Assembly: GCF_036195325.1 (NCBI RefSeq)
Contig: NZ_CP108101.1
Location: 1,364,001-1,428,000 of the forward strand
Reading direction: 5' to 3'
From: Streptomyces sp. NBC_00234
GTDB taxonomy: Bacteria > Actinomycetota > Actinomycetes > Streptomycetales > Streptomycetaceae
DNA length: 64,000 nucleotides
Part shown: piece by piece, positions 32,815 through 45,409 of the stretch
Layout: each line of letters opens with the position of its first letter
How positions within the stretch are numbered: the stretch's first letter is position 1
Translations under genes and position numbers: made by a program
The notes under the pieces: model-generated
What the model was told of the DNA's origin: nothing
Seen by the model: the letters and a program-made list of their open reading frames with translations, nothing else
Database searches by the model: none

Positions 32815-33603
32815 GTGGTCAGCAGCGATCAGCGGCGGCGGCAGCTCGCCCGCGAGAAGTTCGAGCGGCAGCAGCAGCGCAGGGAGGAAGCCCGCCGGAG
32901 GACCAGGCGTCTCACCGTGGTCATCGCGTCCGCGCTGGCCGTGGTGGCGGTCATCGGCGCGGGCGCGTACGTCTCCGTCGGCGGCGACGACGACAAGGAC
33001 AAGCCCGACGCGGCGGCGAGCGCGAGCCCGTCGGCGACGCCCTCCGAGAGCGAGAGTGCCGCGCCGGAGCCCGAGATGAAGATCGACAAGACGGCTAAGT
33101 ACTCAATGTCGCTCAAGACCAGCCAGGGCGACATAGCGTTCACCATGGACGCCGCGAAGACTCCGCACACCACGAATTCCTTCAAGGCCCTCGCGGACAA
33201 GGGGTACTTCGACGGTACGAAGTGTCACCGCCTGACCACGGAGGGCATTTTCGTCCTCCAGTGCGGTGACCCGAAGGGCGACGGCACCGGCGGTCCCGGC
33301 TACACGATCCCGGACGAGAACCTGACGGCCCTGGGCAAGGCGGGCGGGGACGGAACCGTCACCTTCCCCGCGGGCACGGTGGCGATGGCCAACACCGGCC
33401 AGCCGAGCACCGGTGGCAGCCAGTTCTTCCTGGTCTACAAGGACACCAAACTCCCGCCCACGTACACGCCGTTCGGCACGATGGACGAGGCCGGGCTGAA
33501 GACCGTCAAGACGGTCGCCGAGGCGGGCGTCGCCGGTGGTGCGGGTGACGGTGCCCCGAAGAAGACCGTCACCGTCGAGAAGGCCGCGGTCGACAAGGTC
33601 TGA
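32815..33603 (+). CDS. Membrane-anchored cyclophilin-type peptidyl-prolyl isomerase
   Basis: 262 aa. A basic cytoplasmic N-terminus (RRRQLAREKFERQQQRREEA), one transmembrane helix at ~33-54, a Ser/Pro/Glu linker, then an extracellular cyclophilin domain with FKALADKGYFDGTKCHRL, GGPGYTIPDE, and TGGSQFFLVYKDTKLP. Likely a folding catalyst at the cell surface. The GTG start has AAGGAG 8 bases upstream. Confidence 0.92.
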   Translation: MVSSDQRRRQLAREKFERQQQRREEARRRTRRLTVVIASALAVVAVIGAGAYVSVGGDDDKDKPDAAASASPSATPSESESAAPEPEMKIDKTAKYSMSLKTSQGDIAFTMDAAKTPHTTNSFKALADKGYFDGTKCHRLTTEGIFVLQCGDPKGDGTGGPGYTIPDENLTALGKAGGDGTVTFPAGTVAMANTGQPSTGGSQFFLVYKDTKLPPTYTPFGTMDEAGLKTVKTVAEAGVAGGAGDGAPKKTVTVEKAAVDKV

Positions 33604-33669
33604 TCCGGCCGGGCGGCCGGCCCACCCTGCCGCGTGGCGCGGACCGGAGAATTTCAGCCGCGCTGAGTG

Positions 33670-33793
33670 CGGACAGCCGGGTGGCCGGTCGCCTAGATTG
33701 GCGTTGTGCAGGGCGGGCGATGCCCGCCCCAGGAAACTGTGGACGATGCCCGGGGGGCGAACCCCCTCGCAGGCATCAGGTGGAGGAGGCGCT
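33670..33793 (+). promoter_or_regulatory. Promoter and structured 5' leader of the DUF349 gene
   Basis: Probable promoter CGGACA (33670-33675), 18-base spacer, TAGATT (33694-33699). The ~88-base leader contains two hairpins: GGGCGGGC/GCCCGCCC at 33711-33729 and a bipartite stem GATGCC/GGCATC at 33745-33777 with an inner GGGGG/CCCCC. It ends at the GGAGGAGG ribosome site. This compact fold may be a regulatory RNA; I do not recognise a known class. Confidence 0.5.
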
Positions 33794-35023
33794 GTGAGCA
33801 GCGACCCGTGGGGCCGCGTCGACGAGACGGGCACCGTGTACGTGCGTACAGCCGATGGCGAGCAGGTCGTCGGATCGTGGCAGGCCGGTTCCCCCGAGGA
33901 GGCCCTGGCCTACTTCGAGCGCAAGTACGAGGGCTTGGTGGTCGAAATCGGCCTCCTCGAGCGGCGGGTGAAGACCACCGATCTCTCGGCCAAGGACGCG
34001 ACGGCCGCGATCGACCACCTGCGCACGCAGGTGGACGAGCATCACGCCGTGGGCGACCTCGCCGCGCTGCGTACCCGGCTGGACGCGCTCGTCGCGACGG
34101 TCGACTCGCGGCGCGAGGAGCGCAAGGTCCAGAAGGCGAAGCAGACCGACGAGGCCCGGCAGGCCAAGGAGGCGCTCGTCGTCGAGGCCGAGGAGCTGGC
34201 GCAGAGCGAGCAGTGGCGCTCGGCCGGCGAGCGGCTGAGGGCCCTGGTCGACACGTGGAAGGGGCTTCCCCGCCTCGACCGCAAGTCGGACGACGAGCTG
34301 TGGCATCGCTTCTCGCATGCCCGGTCGGCGTTCTCCAAGCGCCGCAAGGCTCACTTCGCGGCGCTCGACGCGCAGCGCGAGGACGCCCGCAAGGCCAAGG
34401 AGAAGCTGGTCGCCGAGGCCGAGGCACTCTCCGGTTCCACGGACTGGGGTACGACGGCCGCCCGGTACCGCGACCTGATGACCGAGTGGAAGGCCGCGGG
34501 CCGCGCCCAGCGCGAGGCCGAGGACGACCTGTGGAACCGCTTCCGCGGTGCGCAGGACGTGTTCTTCGCTGCCCGCAGTGGTGTGTTCGCCGAGCGGGAC
34601 GCGGAACAGGGCGAGAACCTCAAGCTCAAGGAGGAGCTCGCCGAGGAGGCCGAGAAGCTGGTGCCGGTGAGGGACCTGAAGACGGCCAGGGCCGCCTTCC
34701 GTGCCCTCAACGAGCGCTGGGAGGCCATCGGCCACGTACCGCGTGACGCCCGCCCGAAGGTCGAGGGGCGGATGCAGGCGGTGGAGCGCGCGCTCCAGGA
34801 GGCCGAGGAGAACGAGTGGCGCCGTTCGAACCCGGAGGCGCGGGCGCGCGCCGAGGGTCTGACCGGTCAGCTCCAGGCGGCCGTGGACAAGCTGCGCAAG
34901 CAGATCGACACGGCTCGCGCCTCGGGCAACAACGCCAGGGCGGACAAGCTGGCCAAGGAGCTCGAGGGCCGGCAGGCGCTGCTGGACCAGGCGCTCAAGG
35001 GCCTGGAGGAGTTCAGCGGCTGA
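33794..35023 (+). CDS. DUF349 domain-containing protein
   Basis: 409 aa, strongly charged and almost entirely helical. A globular N-terminal ~70 residues (DPWGRVDETGTVYVRTADGE) is followed by three DUF349 repeats, each a helical hairpin with a W...LP/AxGR...DDELW/DDLW..F pattern, at ~130-200, 205-275 and 280-350, then a coiled coil. Cytoplasmic; function unknown, though DUF349 proteins have been linked to ribosome and stress phenotypes. GTG chosen for the GGAGGAGG upstream; the longer frame reads through the leader. Convergent with relA. Confidence 0.88.
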   Translation: MSSDPWGRVDETGTVYVRTADGEQVVGSWQAGSPEEALAYFERKYEGLVVEIGLLERRVKTTDLSAKDATAAIDHLRTQVDEHHAVGDLAALRTRLDALVATVDSRREERKVQKAKQTDEARQAKEALVVEAEELAQSEQWRSAGERLRALVDTWKGLPRLDRKSDDELWHRFSHARSAFSKRRKAHFAALDAQREDARKAKEKLVAEAEALSGSTDWGTTAARYRDLMTEWKAAGRAQREAEDDLWNRFRGAQDVFFAARSGVFAERDAEQGENLKLKEELAEEAEKLVPVRDLKTARAAFRALNERWEAIGHVPRDARPKVEGRMQAVERALQEAEENEWRRSNPEARARAEGLTGQLQAAVDKLRKQIDTARASGNNARADKLAKELEGRQALLDQALKGLEEFSG

Positions 35024-35035
35024 TTCCGGCCACAT

Positions 35036-35086
35036 GAACGCGAGAGGGGCTCCTGTACTTCGCGTACAGGAGCCCCTCTCGCGTTC
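35036..35086. terminator. Bidirectional terminator between DUF349 gene and relA
   Basis: Perfect 23-bp inverted repeat (35036-35058 with 35064-35086) with a TTCGC loop, between convergent stops. Confidence 0.92.
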
Positions 35087-35100
35087 TCGTGGCGTCCGGG

Positions 35101-37779
<2,679 letters not shown>

Positions 37780-37876
37780 GAGCGCTCCTCGTGCGGAACC
37801 GGGGTACCCGGAAAGCCCATGGTATCGACCCGGTGGCGGGCCGACGCCCGGGGACCGGGGGACCCTTCGGAACGCG

Positions 37877-37910
37877 GGACGGGCACCCGGGTGTTCCCGG
37901 GTGCCCGTCC
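37877..37910 (-). terminator. Hairpin between apt and relA
   Basis: Perfect 15-bp GC stem (37877-37891 with 37896-37910), loop TGTT, 42 bases past the apt stop. It could end the secDF-apt transcript or attenuate relA. Confidence 0.75.
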
Positions 37911-37951
37911 TGTGTGTCCGGCTGTCGTGCGCCGGCCCTTCCTGCCGTCGG

Positions 37952-38503
37952 TCAGACGGTGATCAGGGCCTCCAGTGGGGCGCCTCGCAGCGCCGGTTCC
38001 AGCCGTGCGCGGCCCGGGAGGAAACCGAGCTCCATGAGGACCGCGACGCCCGAGACCTGGGCGCCGGCCCGCCGGATCAGTTCCAGCGATGCCTCGGCGG
38101 TGCCGCCGGTGGCGAGGACGTCGTCGATGACCATGATCCGGTCGTCGGCCGACAGGTCCTCCGCGTGGATCTCGATCTCCGCGGAGCCGTACTCCAGCTC
38201 GTACGCCTGGCTGAGCGTGGCTCCGGGCAGCTTGCCGGCCTTGCGGACCGGTACGAAGCCGAGGCCCGCCCGCACCGCGACCGGCGCCGCCAGGATGAAG
38301 CCGCGCGCCTCCAGACCGACGATCTTGGTGGCGCCGTGCTGTACGCACAGCTCCGCAAGGGTGTCGGTCAGCAGCGTGAAGGCGACCGGGTCCGCGAGCA
38401 GCGGGGTGATGTCCTTGAACATCACGCCGGGCTTCGGATAGTCGGCGACGTCACGGATGCGGCTGAGCAGCAGCTCGCGGGTGGTTTCGGCGCTGGTGGT
38501 CAT
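37952..38503 (-). CDS. apt: Adenine phosphoribosyltransferase
   Basis: Purine salvage: adenine + PRPP to AMP. 183 aa. PRPP-binding loop [16 protein letters not shown] and the N-terminal [10 protein letters not shown] typical of Apt. The ATG overlaps the secF stop (ATGA). The secD-secF-apt-relA order is conserved across actinobacteria. Confidence 0.96.
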   Translation of the reverse strand: MTTSAETTRELLLSRIRDVADYPKPGVMFKDITPLLADPVAFTLLTDTLAELCVQHGATKIVGLEARGFILAAPVAVRAGLGFVPVRKAGKLPGATLSQAYELEYGSAEIEIHAEDLSADDRIMVIDDVLATGGTAEASLELIRRAGAQVSGVAVLMELGFLPGRARLEPALRGAPLEALITV

Positions 38504-39612
38504 CGACGGTTCCCCGAGGTGCGGCCGTGGCCCCTGGGCTGCTGACGCTGGCCCACGACGGCGCCTGCGGTCTCGGCGTCCTCGTGGGAGTCGTCACGGG
38601 GCTCGTCGTCGCGCTCGTCCTCGACGGACTCGCCCTTGGCGGCGGCTGCCGCACGCTTGGCGAGGATCCGCTTCTTCAGCGCCTTCATCTGCGGGTCGCG
38701 TTCCTTGAGGTCGGCGACGAGCGGCGTGGCGATGAAGATCGAGGAGTACGCACCGGCCGCGAGGCCGACGAACAGCGACAGCGAGATGTCGTTGAGCATG
38801 CCCGCGCCCAGGACACCGCCACCGATGAACAGCAGGCCGGCGACGGGCAGCAGCGCGACGACGGTGGTGTTGATCGAGCGGACCAGGGTGCTGTTGATCG
38901 AGCGGTTCGCGACCTCGCTGTAGGTCCAGCGGGTCTGCTTGGTGATCCCCTTCTGGCCCTCCTTGAGGCTGTCGAAGACGACGACCGTGTCGTAGAGGGA
39001 GTAACCGAGGATCGTCAGCAGACCGATCACGGTGCCCGGGGTGACTTCGAAGCCCACCAGGGCGTAGATCCCGACCGTGATCGTGATGTCGTGGATCAGC
39101 GCGACGAGCGCCGCGACGGCCATCCGCCACTCGAAGGCGATGGCGAGGTAGATCACCACGAGGACCATGAAGATCCCGAGACCGGTCCACGCCTTGTTGG
39201 CGATCTGCTCACCCCAGCTGGGGCCGACCAGGTCCGCGTTGATCTTCGCCTCGGGCACACCGAGGTCCTCGGAGAGCTGGGTCTTGATCTCGTTGGCCTT
39301 CTCGGTCCCGACCTCGGTGATCTGGATCCGCATGTTGCCGTTGCCGAGCTCCTGGACGATCGCCTCGTGGCCGGACGCCTCCACGGCGCTCTCGTGGGCC
39401 TGGGAGACCGAGACCTTGGGCTTCTCGTCGGTCGTGAAGACCGCGCCGCCCTTGAACTCGATGCCCATGTTGAGGCCGCTGACCGCGAGGCCGACGATGG
39501 CCGTGATCGTGATCAGGATCGAGACGCCGTACCAGATCTTGCGCTTGCCGATGAAGTCGTAACCGACCTCGCCACGGTAGAGCCGGGCGCCGAGATTGCC
39601 GAGTCGCGACAT
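38500..39612 (-). CDS. secF: Protein translocase subunit SecF
   Basis: 370 aa; works with SecD to drive late steps of SecYEG export using proton-motive force. Six predicted transmembrane helices with the SecF signature region (GIEFKGGAVF, periplasmic domain ~55-130, LIHDITITVGIYALVGFEV, SLYDTVVVFDS). The C-terminal ~60 residues are charged and disordered. One base separates it from secD; the stop overlaps apt. Confidence 0.97.
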   Translation of the reverse strand: MSRLGNLGARLYRGEVGYDFIGKRKIWYGVSILITITAIVGLAVSGLNMGIEFKGGAVFTTDEKPKVSVSQAHESAVEASGHEAIVQELGNGNMRIQITEVGTEKANEIKTQLSEDLGVPEAKINADLVGPSWGEQIANKAWTGLGIFMVLVVIYLAIAFEWRMAVAALVALIHDITITVGIYALVGFEVTPGTVIGLLTILGYSLYDTVVVFDSLKEGQKGITKQTRWTYSEVANRSINSTLVRSINTTVVALLPVAGLLFIGGGVLGAGMLNDISLSLFVGLAAGAYSSIFIATPLVADLKERDPQMKALKKRILAKRAAAAAKGESVEDERDDEPRDDSHEDAETAGAVVGQRQQPRGHGRTSGNRR

Positions 39613-39613
39613 C

Positions 39614-41368
39614 TCACGCCTCCTTCGGGTGGTCGGTGGGAGCGTTGATACGGCGCGAGCGGCGCAGCGGCGGCTTGGCGCCGAGACGCTTCGGGTCCAG
39701 TCCGGACCACGCGTTACCGCTCGAGAAGAACTTGGTGCGGCCCATCAGTGTCATGACGGGCTTGGTGAAGAGGAACACCACGACGACGTCGAGCAGCGTG
39801 GTCAGGCCGAGCGTGAACGCGAAGCCCTGGACCTTGCCGACCGTCACGAGGAAGAGCACCGCGGCGGCGAGGAACGACACGAAGTCGGAGACCAGGATCG
39901 TGCGCCGGGCACGGGGCCACGCCCGCTCGATGGCCGGACGCAGCGTGCGGCCTTCGCGGATCTCGTCACGGACGCGTTCGAAGTACACGATGAACGAGTC
40001 CGCGGTGATACCGATCGCCACGATGGCTCCACAGACCGCGGGCAGGTTCAGCGCGAAGCCGATGGCCGGGCCGAGCAGGGCCATGATCGTGTACGTCAGG
40101 ATGCCGGACACCGCGAGGCTGAGGAGCGCGATGAGCGCCAGTCCGCGGTAGTAGGCCACCAGGTAGATGACGACCAGGGCGAGACCGATGGCGCCGGCGA
40201 TGAGACCGGCCTGCAGCTGCTCGTCACCGAGCGCCGCGGTCACCGTGGTGACGCTCTGCTGCTGGAAGGACAGCGGGAGGGCACCGTACGAGAGCACGTT
40301 GGCCAGGTCCTCGGCGGACTGCTGGGTGAAGCTGCCGGAGATCTCGGCGCTGCCGCTGAGGGTCTCGTTCACCTGCGGCGCGGAGACGACCTCGCCGTCG
40401 AGGGAGATCGCGAACTGGTTCTGCGGCGACTGCTGCGACGACAGCTTCTGCGTGATCGTCTGGAACTTCTTGGAGCCCTTGTCGGTGAACTCCATGGAGA
40501 CGAGCCAGATGCCCCGCTGCTGGTCGAACTGGGCCTTGGCGTCGTCGACGTCCGTACCGGAGACCTCGGCCGGGCCGAGGATGTACTTGGCGTCGCCCTC
40601 GGCGCTGCACGCGACCGTCGGGTCCTCGGGCTTGACGTTCTCACCGGCCTTGGCGCGGGCCGACTTGTCGGTGCAGTCGAGTTCGGTGAACTTCTTCTGC
40701 AGCGCGGCGGTCGCCGGGTCCGGCGTCTCGGCGGCGGGCGGCTCCGTGGAGGCCGGGGCCTCCGTGGTGCTCGCGCCGGGGCTGGGCGTCTTGTCCTTCT
40801 TCAGGGCGTCGGTGACCGCACGGCCCTGGGAGGTGGCGCTCGCCGAGGGAGTGGCCTTCGAGTCCGAGGCCGTCTCCTTGTCGCCCGCCTTCGCGCTGGG
40901 CGTGGCACTGGGCGACCCCGTCGCCGAAGGGCTCTCGGACCCCGTGGGCGTCGGCGTACCGGCGGTGACCGTGATCACGGGCCGGAAGTAGAGCTGGGCG
41001 GTCGTGCCGACCTGCTCCTGAGCCTGCTTGGAGTTCGTCCCCTTGGGGATGTTGACGATGATGTTGCGATCGCCCTGGGTCTGAACCTCGGCCTCGGAGA
41101 CACCCAGACCATTGACACGGCGCTCGATGATGCTGACCGCGGTGTCCATGTTGGTCTTGTTGATCGCGTTCGGCTTGCCGGGCTGGTTCTTGGCCTCGAG
41201 CGTGATCGACGTGCCGCCGGCCAGGTCAATACCCAGCCGCGGCGTGGTGTGACCGGACAGGAACATCCCGCCGGTGAGCGCGACCATGGCGATCAGGATC
41301 AGGACCAGGGCACGCCCCGGCCTGCTCTGACCGCCCGCCGGCCCTCGGCCCTTCTTCGGTGCTGCCAC
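39614..41368 (-). CDS. secD: Protein translocase subunit SecD
   Basis: 584 aa. First transmembrane helix at ~20-38, LGIDLAGGTSITLEA motif, extracellular P1 domain, then five C-terminal helices (GIVAIGITADSFIVYFERVRDE type motif). Odd: the P1 domain is split by a ~90-residue Ser/Pro/Thr/Ala-rich insertion (about residues 135-220), seen in other actinobacterial SecD proteins. GTG start. Followed immediately by secF; yajC is 147 bases upstream. Confidence 0.97.
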   Translation of the reverse strand: MAAPKKGRGPAGGQSRPGRALVLILIAMVALTGGMFLSGHTTPRLGIDLAGGTSITLEAKNQPGKPNAINKTNMDTAVSIIERRVNGLGVSEAEVQTQGDRNIIVNIPKGTNSKQAQEQVGTTAQLYFRPVITVTAGTPTPTGSESPSATGSPSATPSAKAGDKETASDSKATPSASATSQGRAVTDALKKDKTPSPGASTTEAPASTEPPAAETPDPATAALQKKFTELDCTDKSARAKAGENVKPEDPTVACSAEGDAKYILGPAEVSGTDVDDAKAQFDQQRGIWLVSMEFTDKGSKKFQTITQKLSSQQSPQNQFAISLDGEVVSAPQVNETLSGSAEISGSFTQQSAEDLANVLSYGALPLSFQQQSVTTVTAALGDEQLQAGLIAGAIGLALVVIYLVAYYRGLALIALLSLAVSGILTYTIMALLGPAIGFALNLPAVCGAIVAIGITADSFIVYFERVRDEIREGRTLRPAIERAWPRARRTILVSDFVSFLAAAVLFLVTVGKVQGFAFTLGLTTLLDVVVVFLFTKPVMTLMGRTKFFSSGNAWSGLDPKRLGAKPPLRRSRRINAPTDHPKEA

Positions 41369-41515
41369 CTTCTCGTTTCTCCCTGTCCAACCGCCCCGCG
41401 CCGGGTACGCGCCCGAGCGGCCACGAAGTGATGTGGGGACCTGCCCCCCGCAGAAGACCGCACGCTCCGTCGGACGCCGCGCACCTGTAGGCGCGCGACG
41501 CCCCCGGACCGTGAA

Positions 41516-41980
41516 CTACTTCGCTTCGCCGTCGCCCTTGGCGTCCTTGGAGTCGACGTCCTTGTCCTCGACGTCGTCGGCCTCGGCCTTCTTGCCCAGG
41601 TCGATCTTCGCGTCGTCCGAGGCGTCGGCGTCGGAGTCCGTGGTGAGCGAGGACGCGTCGTCGGGCACGATCGTGCCCTCGGCCTTCAGGTCCTCGTCGT
41701 CGCCGTGGACGATGCGGTTGTACTCCGCGTCGTCGAGGACGGCACCGATCGAGTTCTTGGCGTAGACGGCGTGGACGCCGGGCGCGACCTCAAGGAGAAC
41801 CGTGTCGTCGTGAAGCTCCTTGACGGTGGCGTACATGCCCCCGATCGTCCGGACGCCGGTGCCGGGCTGCATGTCGTTGCGCATCTGCGCAGCCGCCGCC
41901 TGCTTCTTCTTGGCGGACCGGGTCATCAGGAACATGGCCCCGATGAGCACGATGAAGGGGAGGAGAGTCACGATATTCAC
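41516..41980 (-). CDS. yajC: Preprotein translocase accessory subunit YajC
   Basis: 154 aa. N-terminal single transmembrane helix (IVTLLPFIVLIGAMFLM), YajC core (GTGVRTIGGMYATVKELHDDTVLLEVAPG), and an acidic Asp/Lys-rich C-terminal tail of ~60 residues. Accessory to SecDF. GTG at 41978-41980 was preferred because GAAGGAA sits ~11 bases upstream; a GTG at 42001 would place that ribosome site inside the gene. Confidence 0.9.
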   Translation of the reverse strand: MNIVTLLPFIVLIGAMFLMTRSAKKKQAAAAQMRNDMQPGTGVRTIGGMYATVKELHDDTVLLEVAPGVHAVYAKNSIGAVLDDAEYNRIVHGDDEDLKAEGTIVPDDASSLTTDSDADASDDAKIDLGKKAEADDVEDKDVDSKDAKGDGEAK

Positions 41981-42145
41981 GGGACGGAAATTCCTTCGCA
42001 CGACCGCGTTGGAATGCGGCCTGGTCTACGGGGGTGGGTACACCGACCTGTACGGGCGGCATCGGCGGAGTCTAAGCGAGTCCGCATCATTGGAACAACG
42101 CCCAGCATGGCACCGTGGTTCCTCTTCGGGCGAACCTGTGATTCA

Positions 42146-43237
42146 TCACGCCCCGAAGAGGCCCTGTTGTCCCTTTCCGCCTTGCTGTGGCGGAACCAGG
42201 CCCAGATGTGCCCAGGCCGCGGGGGTAGCCACCCGGCCACGCGGAGTCCTCGCGAGCAGCCCTTCGCGTACGAGAAAGGGCTCCGCGACCTCTTCGACGG
42301 TCTCCCGCTCCTCCCCCACGGCGACCGCGAGGGTGGACAGGCCCACGGGTCCGCCGCCGAAGAGTTTCAGCAGGGCTCCGAGCACCGCGCGGTCCAGCCG
42401 GTCCAGGCCGCGGGCGTCGACCTCGTACACCCGCAGGGCTGCGGCGGCGATGTCCTGGTCGATCCGGCCGTCGGCCTTGACCTGCGCGTAGTCCCGGACG
42501 CGGCGCAGCAGCCGGTTGGCGATACGGGGCGTGCCCCGGGAGCGCCCGGCGATCTCCGCGGCGCCGTCCACGTCGATGGCGACGTCCAGGAGGCGTGCGG
42601 AGCGGTGGATGACGCGCTCCAGCTCGGCGGGGGCGTAGAACTCCATGTGCCCGGTGAAGCCGAAACGGTCCCTCAGCGGGGGAGGCAGCAGGCCGGCCCG
42701 GGTGGTGGCGCCGACCAGGGTGAAGGGCGGCAGCTCCAGGGGGATCGCGGTGGCGCCGGGGCCCTTGCCGACGATGACGTCGACGCGGAAGTCCTCCATG
42801 GCCATGTAGAGCATTTCCTCGGCGGGCCGCGACATGCGGTGGATCTCGTCGAGGAAGAGGACCTCGCCCTCCTGGAGGGAGGAGAGGATCGCCGCGAGGT
42901 CGCCCGCGTGCTGGATGGCGGGGCCCGAGGTGATCCTGATCGGGGCGTTCATCTCAGCTGCGATGATCATGGACAGGGTGGTCTTGCCGAGACCGGGCGC
43001 ACCGGAGAGCAGGACGTGGTCGGCCGTGGCGCCGCGGGCGCGGGCGGCCTTGAGGACCAGGTCGAGCTGCTCACGGACCTTCTCCTGGCCGACGAACTCG
43101 TCGAGGTCCTTGGGGCGCAGCGCCGCCTCGACCGCGGTGTCCTCGCCGTCCGCCCCGGCGTCGACCAGCCGGTCGTCGAGCCCGGCGTCGACGTGCGGAC
43201 GCTCGTCGGTGTCGGGTCCGGTCTCGTCCCAGTTCAT
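42146..43237 (-). CDS. ruvB: Holliday junction branch-migration ATPase RuvB
   Basis: 363 aa hexameric AAA+ motor. Walker [11 protein letters not shown], Walker [11 protein letters not shown], sensor GATTRAGLL, arginine finger region [10 protein letters not shown], and C-terminal winged helix ([21 protein letters not shown]). Follows ruvC-ruvA on the same strand with a 70-base gap; yajC lies 165 bases downstream. Confidence 0.97.
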   Translation of the reverse strand: MNWDETGPDTDERPHVDAGLDDRLVDAGADGEDTAVEAALRPKDLDEFVGQEKVREQLDLVLKAARARGATADHVLLSGAPGLGKTTLSMIIAAEMNAPIRITSGPAIQHAGDLAAILSSLQEGEVLFLDEIHRMSRPAEEMLYMAMEDFRVDVIVGKGPGATAIPLELPPFTLVGATTRAGLLPPPLRDRFGFTGHMEFYAPAELERVIHRSARLLDVAIDVDGAAEIAGRSRGTPRIANRLLRRVRDYAQVKADGRIDQDIAAAALRVYEVDARGLDRLDRAVLGALLKLFGGGPVGLSTLAVAVGEERETVEEVAEPFLVREGLLARTPRGRVATPAAWAHLGLVPPQQGGKGQQGLFGA

Positions 43238-43307
43238 TTCGGTCAGTCCCGCCTCGGGTGTCTCGGTGCCGGGCCGTGCGGTGCCCGGACCGGTGTGGTG
43301 CGTGGGG

Positions 43308-43934
43308 TCAGCGTGCGCGGTTGAGCGTCTGCAGAGCGGCGCGCAGCAGTTGCGGTACGGGCGGCTGAGCGCCGTCCGCGAGCGCGGCCTCGGCCTGCGG
43401 CGCCACGGCGGCGACCGCCTCGTCGGCCTCGCGGGTCGCGTACCCGAGTCCGATCAGCGCGGCCTGGAGCTGATCGCGCCAGCCCGAGGTGACCGCACTG
43501 CCGATGCCCTGCTGCCCGATGTGGGCGCCGACCGGCTCCCCGAGCCGGTCCTTGAGCTCCAGGAGCAGCTTCTGCGCGCCCTTCTTGCCGATGCCGGAGA
43601 CGGCGGTGAGCGCCTTCTCGTCGCCGGTGGCCACGGCGATGCGCAGAGCGTCGGGGCTGTGGGTGGCCAGCATGGCCTGGGCGAGCCGGGGGCCGACTCC
43701 GCTGGCGGTCTGGAGCAGCTCGAAGACCTGGCGCTCGTCGTCGTCGGCGAAGCCGTAGAGGGTCAGCGAGTCCTCCCGTACGACGAGGGAGGTCGCGAGC
43801 CTGGCCTCCTTGCCGATCCGGAGATCGGCGAGCGTGTGGGGGGTGCACTGGACGGCCATGCCGATGCCGCCGACCTCGATCACGGCCGTGGTCGGGGCGA
43901 GGGCGGCCACCGGGCCTGAGACGAAGGCGATCAT
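43308..43934 (-). CDS. ruvA: Holliday junction DNA helicase subunit RuvA
   Basis: 208 aa tetrameric junction-binding protein. N-terminal OB fold ([20 protein letters not shown]), two helix-hairpin-helix segments ([38 protein letters not shown]), and a C-terminal RuvB-binding domain. The ATG at 43932-43934 overlaps the ruvC stop as ATGA. Confidence 0.97.
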   Translation of the reverse strand: MIAFVSGPVAALAPTTAVIEVGGIGMAVQCTPHTLADLRIGKEARLATSLVVREDSLTLYGFADDDERQVFELLQTASGVGPRLAQAMLATHSPDALRIAVATGDEKALTAVSGIGKKGAQKLLLELKDRLGEPVGAHIGQQGIGSAVTSGWRDQLQAALIGLGYATREADEAVAAVAPQAEAALADGAQPPVPQLLRAALQTLNRAR

Positions 43935-44464
43935 GCGGTACGGCCTTTCAGGGTGCGATGGGCGGCGACTGCCTGCTGGAGCCGGTTCTGCGCGGGGGCC
44001 CGCCAGATGTGACAGATGGCGAGCGCGAGGGCGTCGGCCGCGTCGGCCGGTTTGGGCGGCGCGTCGAGCCGCAGGAGCCGGGTCACCATCGCGCCGACCT
44101 GGTCCTTGTCGGCACGCCCCGAGCCGGTGACTGCGGCCTTGACCTCGCTGGGGGTGTGCAGGGCCACCGGGATGCCGCGGCGCGAGGCGCAGAGCATGGC
44201 GACCGCGCTGGCCTGGGCGGTGCCCATCACCGTACGCACGTTGTGCTGGCTGAACACCCGCTCCACGGCGACGAATTCGGGCCGGTGCGTGTCGAGCCAC
44301 TCCTCGATGCCGCGCTCGATGGCCACCAGCCGGTGGCCGAGCTCCGCGTCGGCGGGGGTGCGGACGACACCGACGCCGATCATCGTCAGGGGACGGCCCG
44401 CGACCCCTTCGACGACTCCGACCCCGCACCGGGTCAGCCCCGGGTCCACGCCGAGTACACGCAC
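43931..44464 (-). CDS. ruvC: Crossover junction endodeoxyribonuclease RuvC
   Basis: 177 aa RNase-H-like resolvase. Catalytic acids: Asp7 (GVDPGL), Glu68 (VAVERVF), Asp141 and Asp144 ([10 protein letters not shown]). GTG start at 44462-44464. First gene of the ruvC-ruvA-ruvB cluster; a terminator between it and yebC suggests a separate promoter. Confidence 0.97.
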   Translation of the reverse strand: MRVLGVDPGLTRCGVGVVEGVAGRPLTMIGVGVVRTPADAELGHRLVAIERGIEEWLDTHRPEFVAVERVFSQHNVRTVMGTAQASAVAMLCASRRGIPVALHTPSEVKAAVTGSGRADKDQVGAMVTRLLRLDAPPKPADAADALALAICHIWRAPAQNRLQQAVAAHRTLKGRTA

Positions 44465-44530
44465 GAAGCGCCCCTCCCCTCACCGATCGGTCAACTGTTC
44501 CCGCAGGCTATCGGCTCGCACTGACAATGC

Positions 44531-44565
44531 GACGGGCCGACGGGGTGTGTCCCCGTCGGCCCGTC
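44531..44565 (-). terminator. Terminator of yebC
   Basis: Perfect 15-bp stem GACGGGCCGACGGGG / CCCCGTCGGCCCGTC with a TGTGT loop, 30 bases past the yebC stop. Confidence 0.85.
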
Positions 44566-44595
44566 GGCTGCGCCTGTGCGGCGACTGCCCGGAAA

Positions 44596-45348
44596 TCAGG
44601 CGTCGACCTTCTCCATGACCTCGTCCGAGACGTCGAAGTTGGCGAAGACGTTCTGCACGTCGTCGCTGTCCTCCAGCGCGTCGATGAGCTTGAAGATCTT
44701 GCGTGCGCCCTCTTCGTCGAGGTCGACCTGCATGGTGGGCAGGAAGTTGGCCTCGGCCGAGTCGTAGTCGATGCCGGCGTCCTGGAGCGCGGTGCGGACC
44801 GCGACCATGTCGGTGGCCTCACTGACGACCTCGAACGTCTCACCGAGGTCGTTGACCTCCTCGGCACCCGCGTCGAGCACGGCACCGAGGACGTCGTCCT
44901 CGGACAGCTCGCCCTTGGGGACGATGACGACGCCCTTGCGGTTGAAGAGGTACGAGACCGAACCCGGGTCGGCCATCGAGCCGCCGTTGCGGGTCATCGC
45001 GACCCGTACGTCGGACGCGGCACGGTTGCGGTTGTCGGTGAGGCACTCGATGAGCACCGCGACACCGTTCGGACCGTAGCCCTCGTACATGATCGTCTCG
45101 TAGTCGGCGCCGCCCGCTTCGAGACCGCCACCGCGCTTGACCGCGGAGTCGATGTTCTTGTTCGGGACGGAGCTCTTCTTCGCCTTCTGGATGGCGTCGA
45201 CGAGCGTCGGGTTGCCCTCGGGGTCGACACCGCCGGAGCGGGCCGCTACTTCGATGTTCTTGATCAGCTTCGCGAAGAGCTTGCCGCGCTTGGCGTCAAT
45301 CACGGCCTTCTTGTGCTTCGTCGTAGCCCATTTAGAGTGGCCGGACAT
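44596..45348 (-). CDS. YebC/PmpR family protein (TACO1-like translation/transcription factor)
   Basis: 250 aa. Starts [20 protein letters not shown], invariant in this family; an 8-residue upstream extension was rejected. The three-domain YebC fold continues with [22 protein letters not shown]. Members act as transcriptional regulators or help ribosomes through proline stretches; which applies here is unknown. Conserved position between pdxT and ruvC. Confidence 0.93.
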   Translation of the reverse strand: MSGHSKWATTKHKKAVIDAKRGKLFAKLIKNIEVAARSGGVDPEGNPTLVDAIQKAKKSSVPNKNIDSAVKRGGGLEAGGADYETIMYEGYGPNGVAVLIECLTDNRNRAASDVRVAMTRNGGSMADPGSVSYLFNRKGVVIVPKGELSEDDVLGAVLDAGAEEVNDLGETFEVVSEATDMVAVRTALQDAGIDYDSAEANFLPTMQVDLDEEGARKIFKLIDALEDSDDVQNVFANFDVSDEVMEKVDA

Positions 45349-45409
45349 CTGCCTTCTCCTTCGCGTCACCAAAATCGATCCGAACCCGAGAGATCCTACC
45401 GGGGTCGAG

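Noticed and set aside
33670..33793. 6C RNA motif in the DUF349 leader
   Set aside because: 6C needs two loops each with at least six C; here C runs are in stems and only one C5 run is present.
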